DNA of 11,835 bases from Pseudomonadota bacterium (GTDB lineage: Bacteria; Pseudomonadota; Alphaproteobacteria; Azospirillales; Azospirillaceae), in the NCBI GenBank assembly GCA_023423695.1, contig JAFAFA010000009.1, forward strand, positions 1 to 11,835. Reading direction: 5' to 3'. Made by a program: the position numbers and the translations under genes. How positions within the stretch are numbered: the stretch's first letter is position 1; every line of letters starts with the position of its first letter. This document shows positions 1-9,335 of this stretch, piece after piece. Below the pieces are notes generated by a model, which did no database searches, was not told the origin of the DNA, and saw nothing but the letters and a program-made list of their open reading frames with translations.

Positions 1-250
1 GGAGCGGCCGACGCTGGCAAAACGCGACGACGCAAAGGGCCACGACCACGAAGAAGGCCCAAGATCAGCAGCATGAACCATCGGAACGCCTGGCCCATAG
101 GCAACCATCCATCCACGGGACGATGGCAATCCATCGTCCGGCCAGACGACATTAGCCGACAGGTGTGAATGCTTCGTTAATGGCCCCGATGTCGGCCGCG
201 CGACGGAGCAGGATGCGAGTCCGGGTGCCGGATGCCAGCCGCACCCATGC
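1..250. other. Left edge, no confident gene; small hairpin inside
   Basis: No gene can be called with confidence here. Two partial reading frames touch the edge. On the plus strand a frame from base 2 ends at a TGA at 74-76 and encodes about 24 hydrophilic residues (starts ERPTLAKRDD), which could be the C-terminal tail of a gene convergent with lon. On the minus strand an ATG at 96-98 opens a frame that runs off the left edge, beginning MGQAFRWFMLLILGLL, hydrophobic and then arginine-rich. Neither has a decisive ribosome site or codon bias. The gene expected after lon in many alphaproteobacteria (hupB) is not visible in this space. Confidence 0.3.
118..139. repeat. Perfect 9-bp inverted repeat with 4-base loop
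   Basis: GGACGATGG at 118-126 and CCATCGTCC at 131-139 pair perfectly around the loop CAAT. Neither strand has a T-run after the stem, so it is not a typical intrinsic terminator. It may be a transcript-end or leader structure of whatever gene lies to the left. Confidence 0.5.
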
Positions 251-282
251 AAAAAGCCCCCCGCGGCGCTGCCACGGGGGGC
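251..282 (-). terminator. Intrinsic terminator of lon
   Basis: Read on the minus strand, an 8-bp GC stem (bases 275-282 pairing with 256-263, loop 264-274) is followed directly by TTTTT at 255-251. It starts about 30 bases after the lon stop codon, in the right orientation and with the right form for a Rho-independent terminator. Confidence 0.9.
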
Positions 283-311
283 CCTTGCGGATCAGAACGG
301 TGCAGGCTGCC

Positions 312-2711
<2,400 letters not shown>

Positions 2712-2834
2712 GGGCAGGGCCTCAATGAATGGATCGCCGCCAGCCCGGAATGGGCCTGACACAGCCCCCGCCTCGGGTTGAGCGCGGAGATCGCCTACGG
2801 CACCCGACTAACGTGGCACACGGTCATGCGCCCT

Positions 2835-2957
2835 TCAAGGGGCTGAAAGTGCCTTCATCGCCCGTATATCCAGTTTGAAGACCCACTTGCGCTTGTCGAA
2901 GTCCGGTTTCCTGGCCAGCATGACCTCCCGAAGGCGGCGAACCGCGGTTTGAACCAT
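2835..2957 (-). CDS. Possible small ORF, 40-residue basic peptide
   Basis: An ATG at 2955-2957 opens a 40-codon frame ending in TGA at 2835-2837, upstream of lon and divergent from the unknown gene at 3018. The product starts MVQTAVRRLREVMLARKPDF and is rich in Arg and Lys, with a DKRKWVFKLDI stretch and no membrane segment or signal peptide. About 70 percent of its third codon positions are G or C, mildly coding-like. The ribosome site is poor: a GGGAGG lies only 2 bases before an internal ATG (codon 13), too close for standard initiation. It could be a real small protein, a remnant of a larger gene, or chance. I recognise no family. The rest of the 306 bases between lon and the next gene shows no other gene and must contain the lon promoter. 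Confidence 0.25.
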   Translation of the reverse strand: MVQTAVRRLREVMLARKPDFDKRKWVFKLDIRAMKALSAP

Positions 2958-3017
2958 GCATTAAGCCGCACTGATGCCGCGAATTGGCCCGGAGGCCGGC
3001 AGAATGGGGGTTCAGCA

Positions 3018-3662
3018 ATGGATGCGAAGGAGCAAACGGCGGTCACCAACCGGCTTTGGAACGATCCGATGGGATTTCTCAAAACCCATCTCCTGATCTA
3101 CAAAGTCGACAACATCGGGTTCAGCGCTTGGAACCGGTCGGTGGCCAACAAGATTGCGCCGGGCAGCGGACACCGGCCTTTGTACTTCGACATCCATGAG
3201 GCGTCCGGCATGGTCGTTTCCGGCACGGATGGGAAGAAGGGACGCTACTTCTATGTCGGCCCGTCGCAGAGCGGCTCCCAGGTCGGCTATTTCCTGCCGT
3301 GGGATGCGGACGGCGGATACAACCTGATTCTTGGCAAGGACGCCTTCTTCTTTTTCAACGCACTGATGGACGGCTGCGGGTTCGGCTGCATCCCCGGCCC
3401 CTCCGGCAGCCTCAAGGTTGCCCACCACAACATTCAATGCCAGACCAACGGCACCAGCCACACGGCCATGGCGTCCAGTCTGGCGGGCTATTCCACCACG
3501 GTGAACCGGAACACCTATCGCTGGATGTCGGATGAAGCGGAAGGCAAATGCTCGATCATCGGGATCCGGGGCCGCCTGACCGGATGGTGGGTGATCGCCC
3601 AGCGGTTCAGCGTCGACTACACCGGCAAGGTGCGGATCCTGTCGGTCGAGCGTCTGGTTTGA
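3018..3662 (+). CDS. Unknown protein with Cys/His-rich core, inserted in clpX-lon
   Basis: I do not recognise this 214-residue protein. It has no signal peptide and no membrane helix, so it is probably cytoplasmic or exported by a leaderless route. It looks like a beta-rich globular protein: several alternating hydrophobic stretches (RPLYFDIH 53-60, RYFYVG 76-81, AFFFFNALMDGCGFGC 109-124, KVAHHNIQC 133-141, GWWVIAQRFSV 189-199). Cys120 in MDGC and His136/His137 are placed roughly like the catalytic Cys and His of CNF1-type deamidases (LSGC, then His 15 residues on), but this is only pattern resemblance. I chose ATG 3018 because GGGGG lies 7 bases upstream; a TTG start at 2949 also keeps the frame open but has no such site. 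Some stretches are only about 47-53 percent GC (for example 3061-3120), lower than the flanking genes, and the gene faces opposite to its neighbours, both consistent with acquisition. Confidence 0.85.
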   Translation: MDAKEQTAVTNRLWNDPMGFLKTHLLIYKVDNIGFSAWNRSVANKIAPGSGHRPLYFDIHEASGMVVSGTDGKKGRYFYVGPSQSGSQVGYFLPWDADGGYNLILGKDAFFFFNALMDGCGFGCIPGPSGSLKVAHHNIQCQTNGTSHTAMASSLAGYSTTVNRNTYRWMSDEAEGKCSIIGIRGRLTGWWVIAQRFSVDYTGKVRILSVERLV

Positions 3663-3705
3663 GACGCCGCCCTCCCCGGACGCTGGCGGGGTCGTGAAAC
3701 GACAA

Positions 3706-3732
3706 AGGGGACACCGGCAAGCGGTGTCCCCT
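3706..3732. terminator. Hairpin between convergent unknown gene and clpX
   Basis: A perfect 11-bp stem (AGGGGACACCG at 3706-3716, CGGTGTCCCCT at 3722-3732) encloses GCAAG. On the minus strand it lies 44 bases after the clpX stop and is followed by TTTGTCGTTT, a broken T-run, so it is most likely the clpX terminator. On the plus strand it lies 43 bases after the stop of the unknown gene but has no T-run, so termination that way is less certain. Confidence 0.8.
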
Positions 3733-3776
3733 CTGCAACTCTCAAGTCCGGCCGCGCCGGACGGGCTTTCGCCCGG

Positions 3777-5039
3777 TCAGGCGCCCGGCGCCTCGCTGCG
3801 CCGTTCGGCATGGACATAGAGCGGCTTGGCGCGCCCTTCGACCACTTCCTTGTTGACCAGGATGCTCTCGATGCCGGTCAGGCCCGGCAGGTCGAACATC
3901 GGGTCGAGCAGGATGGCTTCCATGATCGACCGCAGACCGCGGGCGCCGGTCTTGCGGGCGATCGCCTTGTGGGCGATGGCGCGCATGGCGTCCTCGGAGA
4001 ACTCCAGATGGACGTCTTCCATCTCGAACAGGCGCTGGTACTGCTTGACCAGGGCGTTCTTCGGCTTGCTGAGGATCTCGACCAGCGCCGCCTCGTCCAG
4101 GTCGGACAGGGTGGCCAGCACCGGCAGGCGGCCGATGAACTCGGGGATCAGGCCGAACTTCAGCAGATCCTCGGGCTCGACCTCGTGCAGGATCTCGCCG
4201 GTCGCACGCTCGTCGGCGGAGCGGACATCGGCGCCGAAGCCGATGCTGGTGCCCTTGCCGCGCTGGGCGATGATCTTGTCCAGGCCGGCGAAGGCGCCGC
4301 CGCAGATGAACAGGATGTTGCTGGTGTCGACCTGCAGGAATTCCTGCTGCGGATGCTTGCGCCCGCCCTGCGGCGGCACGGAGGCGACGGTGCCCTCCAT
4401 GATCTTCAGCAGGGCCTGCTGCACGCCCTCGCCCGACACGTCGCGGGTGATCGACGGGTTGTCGGACTTGCGGCTGATCTTGTCGACCTCGTCGATGTAG
4501 ACGATGCCGCGCTGCGCCCGCTCGACATTGTAGTCGGCGGCCTGGAGCAGCTTGAGGATGATGTTCTCGACGTCCTCGCCGACGTAACCGGCTTCGGTCA
4601 GCGTCGTGGCGTCGGCCATGGTGAAGGGAACGTCGATGATGCGGGCCAGGGTCTGGGCCAGCAGCGTCTTGCCGCAGCCGGTCGGGCCGATCAGCAGGAT
4701 GTTCGACTTCGCCAGTTCGACGTCGTTGTGCTTCGTCCCGTGGGCGAGGCGCTTGTAATGATTGTGGACCGCCACCGACAGCACGCGCTTGGCGTAGGAC
4801 TGTCCGATGACGTAATCGTCGAGCACCGCATGAATGTCGCGCGGGGTCGGAACCCCATCGCGGGACTTCACGAGGGTCGTCTTGTTCTCCTCGCGAATGA
4901 TGTCCATGCACAGTTCGACGCATTCATCGCAGATGAACACCGTCGGACCGGCAATCAGCTTGCGGACCTCGTGCTGGCTCTTGCCGCAGAAGGAGCAGTA
5001 GAGCGTATTCTTCGAATCGCCGCTGCTGGACTTGCTCAT
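3777..5039 (-). CDS. clpX: ATP-dependent unfoldase ClpX
   Basis: Encodes the 420-residue AAA+ subunit that recognises tagged substrates, unfolds them and threads them into ClpP. The N-terminal zinc-binding domain has Cys15, Cys18, Cys37 and Cys40. Walker A GPTGCGKT is at 118-125 and Walker B with IVYIDEVDK at 179-187. The pore-1 loop GYVGED is at 151-156, the RKH pore loop at 227-229, the IGF loop that docks to ClpP at 266-268, and the sensor-2 region GARGLR at 365-370. All parts needed for partnership with ClpP are present and the length is normal. ATG 5039 is preceded by GGAG with 5 bases between. It is 256 bases downstream of clpP with no good terminator between, so readthrough is likely. 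A weak possible promoter of its own (TTGAAT at 5236-5241, 18-base spacer, TCATAA at 5212-5217, minus strand) also lies in the gap. Confidence 0.98.
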   Translation of the reverse strand: MSKSSSGDSKNTLYCSFCGKSQHEVRKLIAGPTVFICDECVELCMDIIREENKTTLVKSRDGVPTPRDIHAVLDDYVIGQSYAKRVLSVAVHNHYKRLAHGTKHNDVELAKSNILLIGPTGCGKTLLAQTLARIIDVPFTMADATTLTEAGYVGEDVENIILKLLQAADYNVERAQRGIVYIDEVDKISRKSDNPSITRDVSGEGVQQALLKIMEGTVASVPPQGGRKHPQQEFLQVDTSNILFICGGAFAGLDKIIAQRGKGTSIGFGADVRSADERATGEILHEVEPEDLLKFGLIPEFIGRLPVLATLSDLDEAALVEILSKPKNALVKQYQRLFEMEDVHLEFSEDAMRAIAHKAIARKTGARGLRSIMEAILLDPMFDLPGLTGIESILVNKEVVEGRAKPLYVHAERRSEAPGA

Positions 5040-5295
5040 CGGTACTCCGTCATCTCGCGGGAGGCGTGATCCTTGAGGACCATGCCCGTTCGCGGCGCCC
5101 CCCGACGCCGGTCCTACTCAGGTTATCGCGGACGACGCCCGCGACAAGGTCATGCGCCGATTTGGCGACGCATCACGATCCGCATATCCGGGCCCCTCTT
5201 CGGGACTCCCCTTATGACCGGATCGTGTCACTGCCATTCAACAACAGCGTCACGACCCGATCAACCCTTTGTTGGGAGGGTCCAGGAGCCGCGGC

Positions 5296-5922
5296 TCACG
5301 AATGATGGTCGACGCCCGGGCGCTTTTCCACCACCTCGTCGATCAGACCGAAGGCCTTCGCCTCTTCCGGCGACATGAACTTGTCGCGCTCCATGGCGGA
5401 CTCGATGGTGTCGAGGTCCTGCCCGGTGTGCTTGACGTAGATGTCGTTCAGGCGCGAGCGCAGCTTCAGGATTTCCTGGGCCTGGATTTCGATGTCCGAG
5501 GCCTGGCCCTGGGCGCCGCCCGACGGCTGATGGATCATGATGCGGCTGTTGGGCAGCGAGAAGCGCTTGCCCGGCGCGCCGGCGGCCAGCAGAAGCGAGC
5601 CCATCGACGCCGCCTGACCCATGCACACCGTCGACACCTGCGGACGGATGTACTGCATGGTGTCGTAGATGGCGAGACCGGCCGAGACGTAACCGCCCGG
5701 CGAATTGATGTAGAGCGCGATGTCCTTGTTCGGGTTCTCCGACTCAAGGAACAGCAGCTGCGAGCAGATCAGGCTGGCGACGGCGTCGTTCACTCCGCCG
5801 ATCAGGAAGATGATCCGCTCCTTCAGCAGGCGCGAATAAATGTCGTACGCGCGCTCGCCCCGGTTGGTCTGTTCGATGACCATCGGGACCAGAGCATTCA
5901 TCTTCGGCTCGAAGTCGTACAT
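5296..5922 (-). CDS. clpP: ClpP, proteolytic subunit of Clp protease
   Basis: Encodes the 208-residue serine peptidase that forms the double-heptamer chamber used by ClpX (and ClpA). The catalytic triad is Ser106 (in GQAASMGS), His131 (in IMIHQPSGG) and Asp180, with the 25- and 49-residue spacings of E. coli ClpP. INSPGGYVSAG (72-82) is the oxyanion-hole region. The frame stays open 33 codons upstream, but that extension is unlike the family; the start at 5922 (MYDFEPKMNALVPM) has AGGGA about 9 bases before it. A second ATG seven codons in (MNALVPM) also fits the family start; a short propeptide removed by self-cleavage is usual. The order tig-clpP-clpX is conserved. Its stop codon overlaps the perfect palindrome GAGCCGCGGCTC (5286-5297). 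Confidence 0.97.
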   Translation of the reverse strand: MYDFEPKMNALVPMVIEQTNRGERAYDIYSRLLKERIIFLIGGVNDAVASLICSQLLFLESENPNKDIALYINSPGGYVSAGLAIYDTMQYIRPQVSTVCMGQAASMGSLLLAAGAPGKRFSLPNSRIMIHQPSGGAQGQASDIEIQAQEILKLRSRLNDIYVKHTGQDLDTIESAMERDKFMSPEEAKAFGLIDEVVEKRPGVDHHS

Positions 5923-5995
5923 GTGTTCTTCCCTGCCCCCGCAGTTGGCTGAACCGGTGATCGTTGCCGGCACGGAACCACATATAGGAACCTTC

Positions 5996-6019
5996 GGGGG
6001 CGGATGGTAGTCCGCCCCC
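5996..6019 (-). repeat. Strong hairpin in the tig-clpP gap
   Basis: GGGGGCGGA (5996-6004) and TCCGCCCCC (6011-6019) form a perfect 9-bp stem around a six-base loop, 15 bases after the tig stop. On the minus strand no T-run follows (the next bases are GAAGGTTCC), so it is not a clean terminator. It may partly attenuate or mark the 3' end of a processed tig transcript. A CCTATAT motif (minus, 5982-5988) beyond it resembles a -10 element for clpP, but no clear -35 accompanies it. Confidence 0.6.
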
Positions 6020-6034
6020 ACTCCTTTTGGGGAG

Positions 6035-7378
6035 TTAGGCGGCGGCGGCCTCGTCGCCCGCCTCGTCCTCGTCCTTCGTCAGCTCTTCGACGCTGACGGT
6101 CTTCTCGGTCACCTTGGCCTGATCCAGGATGTGGTCGACGACCTTGTCCTCGAAGATCGGGGCGCGGAGGTTCTCGAGCGCCTGCTGGTTCTGCTTGAAG
6201 AACTCGAACACCTGACGCTCCTGACCGGGGAAGCGGCGGGCTTCGTTGATCAGGGCGCGGTTCACCTCGTCCTGGGTGACCTGGATGTTGTTGCGGCGGC
6301 CGACTTCCGACAGCAGCAGACCCAGGCGGACGCGGCGCTCGGCAATCGAGCGGTACTCGGCCTTCAGCTCGTCCTCAGACTTGTTGGCGTCCTCGCCGGC
6401 CGTGCCGTTCTTCAGCTCTTCCTGCAGGCGGGCCCAGATGCCCTCGAACTCAATGTCGACCATGCCGGCCGGCACCTCGAAGGAATGCGCCTCGGCCAGC
6501 TTGTCGAGCAGCTGGCGCTTCACGCGCAGGCGCGACAGGCCGTCATACTCGCCCTTGATGCGGTCTCGGATCGCTTCGCGCATCTTCTCCAGGCTCTCCA
6601 TGCCGAACTCCTTGGCGAGCTCGTCATTGACCTCGGCCGGGACGTTCTTGCGCAGCTCCTTGACGTCGACCTCGAAGACGGTCGCGGCGCCCTTCAGGCG
6701 CTCGTGCGGGTAGTCTTCCGGGAAGGTGACGTTGACGGTGCGGTGCTCGCCGGCCTTGACGCCGACCAGCTGCTCCTCGAAGCCCGGCACGAAGCGGCCG
6801 GCACCCAGCTCCAGCGGATAGTCCTTGCCGTCCATGCCCGGCAGGGCCTCGCCGTCGACGGAACCGGCGAAGTCGATCACGGCGATGTCGCCATTCTCGG
6901 CAGCGCGGTCCTCGGTGACCGGGGCCTGGGTCGAGTGGGCCGAGGCCAGACGGCTCAGCGCCTCTTCCACCGACTCGTCGGTGACCTCGGCGACCGGCTT
7001 CTCCAGCTCGATGCCGGTGAAGTCGCCCGGCTCGACGTCCGGCAGCAGCTCGACCGCCATCTTGTAGGTGAGGTCGCCGCCGTCCTCGTACTTCTCGACT
7101 TCGATCTTCGGCTGCAGGGCGACGCGCAGGCCGCGCTCGCTCAGCGCCTGGCGCGAGCTGTCGGAGATGGCGTCCTCCAGCACCTCGGACAGCACGCCGC
7201 CGAAATAGCGCTGCTTGATCACGGTGACCGGCACCTTGCCCGGACGGAAGCCCGGCAGCTGGACCGTGCGGCGCAGCTCTTCCAGCTTGCCGTTCACCTT
7301 CTCTTCGATGTCCTTGGCGGAAATGACGACCTGAAATTCGCGCTTGAGGCCGTCGGTGCTGGTCTCGGTGATGTTCAT
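6035..7378 (-). CDS. tig: Trigger factor, ribosome-bound chaperone and prolyl isomerase
   Basis: Encodes a 447-residue chaperone that binds the ribosome exit site and shields nascent chains; it also has peptidyl-prolyl isomerase activity. The N-terminal ribosome-binding domain shows GFRPGKVP at 43-50, corresponding to the ribosome-contact loop of E. coli trigger factor. The FKBP-like isomerase domain runs from about 160 to 245 (GDIAVIDFAGSVDGE to FEVDVKELRK), followed by the long helical C-terminal chaperone domain and an acidic tail (TKDEDEAGDEAAAA). Length is typical. The start ATG at 7378 has only a poor ribosome site, and an inverted repeat (7379-7384 with 7401-7406) lies immediately before it. 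It lies 91 bases downstream of tRNA-Leu on the same strand with no obvious terminator between. Confidence 0.98.
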   Translation of the reverse strand: MNITETSTDGLKREFQVVISAKDIEEKVNGKLEELRRTVQLPGFRPGKVPVTVIKQRYFGGVLSEVLEDAISDSSRQALSERGLRVALQPKIEVEKYEDGGDLTYKMAVELLPDVEPGDFTGIELEKPVAEVTDESVEEALSRLASAHSTQAPVTEDRAAENGDIAVIDFAGSVDGEALPGMDGKDYPLELGAGRFVPGFEEQLVGVKAGEHRTVNVTFPEDYPHERLKGAATVFEVDVKELRKNVPAEVNDELAKEFGMESLEKMREAIRDRIKGEYDGLSRLRVKRQLLDKLAEAHSFEVPAGMVDIEFEGIWARLQEELKNGTAGEDANKSEDELKAEYRSIAERRVRLGLLLSEVGRRNNIQVTQDEVNRALINEARRFPGQERQVFEFFKQNQQALENLRAPIFEDKVVDHILDQAKVTEKTVSVEELTKDEDEAGDEAAAA

Positions 7379-7469
7379 CGGAACGAAAGCCTATCTCGTT
7401 GTTCCGGCCCGGCGGCGCCCGTCCGGGCGGCCCGAATCCGTGTTGTCCATGCGGTCCAAGGTGTTGCCA

Positions 7470-7554
<85 letters not shown>

Positions 7555-7617
7555 GTTCATGGCAAAGGCAGCCGCGACGGGTGCGCAAACACCCGCCGGA
7601 CCGCCGGCGAAGTCCGG

Positions 7618-7640
7618 TCTATAGCACAGCGCGGCGGAAG
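7618..7640 (-). promoter_or_regulatory. Possible tRNA-Leu promoter
   Basis: On the minus strand a TATAGA (7623-7618) lies about 64 bases before the tRNA-Leu 5' end, with a poor -35 (TGTTTG or overlapping TTTGC) about 17 bases upstream. The -10 is good and the -35 weak. Two small hairpins in the leader (7579-7596 and 7597-7618) could aid 5' processing. Confidence 0.4.
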
Positions 7641-7703
7641 CAAACAGGCAAATTGGACCCGCTCAATAGAGTGATGGGGGGAGCGACGGCCCGCCTGTTC
7701 GCG

Positions 7704-9233
7704 TCAACCGCCGGCCTTGGCCAGCGACCGCACCGCCGACGAGGTGATGATGCGCCCCTCGCCGGTATAGGCCTCGTGGTTGGCGTCGATCTCGCCCAGC
7801 CGGTAGCGGTAGTTGATCATCATCCCCAGCGCCTGCTTCACCCCCTTGCCCGAGCGGTCGGCTAGCCAGTTCAGCCGCTCCATCCGCGCCCCGTTGGTCA
7901 GGTGGAAATGCGCCACCGGGTCCAACGCGCGGGCGCGGCCATGGCCCTTCGCCTCCTGCACCGCGGTCAGGTATTGGGCACACAGCCGCATCAAGGGGCC
8001 GCGCAGGCGCTTCTGCAATTCCTCGTCCTCGACCCAGCCGGGACGGGAGAGCGCGCGGGCGAGCAGCGGCGATTCGTCGGTGCCGACGCCGCCCTCGGTC
8101 AGCGCTTCGGTATCGTCGCCCTGTTCCAGTTCGGTCAGCCGCTCGGCGATGCGCTCGGCCTCCGTGTTGGTCAGCACGGCGTCGCCGTCGCGGTCGAGCG
8201 TCCGGTCGAACCAGCGGCGGAAACCCGGGATCGGCGACAATGTGGCGAAATACTTGATGTTGGGGAATTCGGTCGCCAACCCGTCGACCACCCGCTTGAT
8301 CAGGAAATTGCCGAAGCTGATGCCGGCCAGCCCGCTCTGGGCGTTGGAGATCGAATAGAAGATGGCGCTGTCGGCGCTCTTGGGATCGCAGACCGGGGCG
8401 GTGGGGTCGAGCAGCGCCTGCACATTGTCGGACATGCCCTGGACCAGCGCCACCTCGACGAAGATCAGCGGCTCGTGCGGCATGCGCGGGTGGAAGAAGG
8501 CGAAGCAGCGCCGGTCGGAATCGAGGCGGTCCTTCAGATCCTGCCAACCGCTGATCTCGTGCACCGCCTCGTACTTGATCAGCTTTTCCAGCAGCGATGC
8601 CGGGCTGTCCCAGGTGATGCGGTGCATCTCCAGGAAGCCGACGTCGAACCAGGCACGCAGCAGGTTCTTCAGATCGTCTTCCAGGGCCTGCAGCAGCGGT
8701 TCGCCGCGCGCCATCTCCATCAGCTCGGCGCGCAGGTCGACCAGGAACTTGACGCCTTCCGGCAGGGCGTTGAACTGGGTGAGCAGGCGCAGGCGCGGCG
8801 GTTCCAGCGCACGGCGGAGAGCCCGCTCGGCATGGCCGCGGGCCACCGGGTCGGCCGCCGCCTGGAAGGTGGCCATCGCGTCCATCACCGCATCGCGGTC
8901 GACGTCGAAGTCGCGCGCGAGCATCAGAAGGAAGTTGCGGCGGCCCTGGGGATCGAGCGCCAGATAGGTGCGGCCGAGCTGTGCCGCGCGGGCGCGGGCC
9001 GAAACCTCGCCGCCGCGCGATTCCAGGCAGGCCTCGATCTGCTCCTTCAGCCGTTCGGCATCCTCGCGGGGCAGATGGGTGCGCGGCGGTGCGCCGACGG
9101 CGCCGCGGGCCGATGCCGCGATCTCGCGCCAGCGGGTGCGCAGGTTATCCAGCGCGCGGTCGAAGAAGTTGGGCTGCGCGGCCTGGGATGGCGGCACAGG
9201 ATCCAGCGTGGTCGTGTCGGGTGCGTCGCTCAT
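7704..9233 (-). CDS. Malonyl-CoA decarboxylase
   Basis: Encodes a 509-residue enzyme of the malonyl-CoA decarboxylase family, which converts malonyl-CoA to acetyl-CoA and CO2. The N-terminal part is helical (roughly residues 50-230), as in the family's oligomerisation domain. The C-terminal catalytic part contains FFHPRMPHEPLIFVEVAL (about 246-263), IFYSISNAQSGLAGISFGNF (about 291-310), FATLSPIPGF (329-338) and HFHLTNGA (442-449), where His444 should be the catalytic base and a Ser in FYSIS (294 or 296) its partner. The conserved NYRYRLGEIDANHEAY region (474-489) closes the domain. In rhizobia this enzyme is MatA, encoded with matB and matC; those partners are absent here, so a general role in clearing malonyl-CoA is as likely as malonate use. 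I chose ATG 9233; its ribosome site is weak, and a TTG 12 codons upstream is also in frame. No T-run terminator follows. Confidence 0.93.
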   Translation of the reverse strand: MSDAPDTTTLDPVPPSQAAQPNFFDRALDNLRTRWREIAASARGAVGAPPRTHLPREDAERLKEQIEACLESRGGEVSARARAAQLGRTYLALDPQGRRNFLLMLARDFDVDRDAVMDAMATFQAAADPVARGHAERALRRALEPPRLRLLTQFNALPEGVKFLVDLRAELMEMARGEPLLQALEDDLKNLLRAWFDVGFLEMHRITWDSPASLLEKLIKYEAVHEISGWQDLKDRLDSDRRCFAFFHPRMPHEPLIFVEVALVQGMSDNVQALLDPTAPVCDPKSADSAIFYSISNAQSGLAGISFGNFLIKRVVDGLATEFPNIKYFATLSPIPGFRRWFDRTLDRDGDAVLTNTEAERIAERLTELEQGDDTEALTEGGVGTDESPLLARALSRPGWVEDEELQKRLRGPLMRLCAQYLTAVQEAKGHGRARALDPVAHFHLTNGARMERLNWLADRSGKGVKQALGMMINYRYRLGEIDANHEAYTGEGRIITSSAVRSLAKAGG

Positions 9234-9335
9234 GCCCTGGAGTCTGGCCCGCCTCGACCGGCGCCGCAAGGGGGCGCGTGGACGCTGCCGTCGGGAGTAC
9301 CGCCAAGGTCGGATCTGAGTGGCCTTTGGCAGGTG

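Noticed and set aside
2949..3017. TTG start adding 23 residues to the unknown protein
   Set aside because: It is a rarer start codon without a ribosome site; the ATG at 3018 has GGGGG at good spacing. Not fully excluded.
5923..6021. 33-codon N-terminal extension of ClpP
   Set aside because: It covers the hairpin and likely control region, does not resemble ClpP N-termini, and the ATG at 5922 has a ribosome site.
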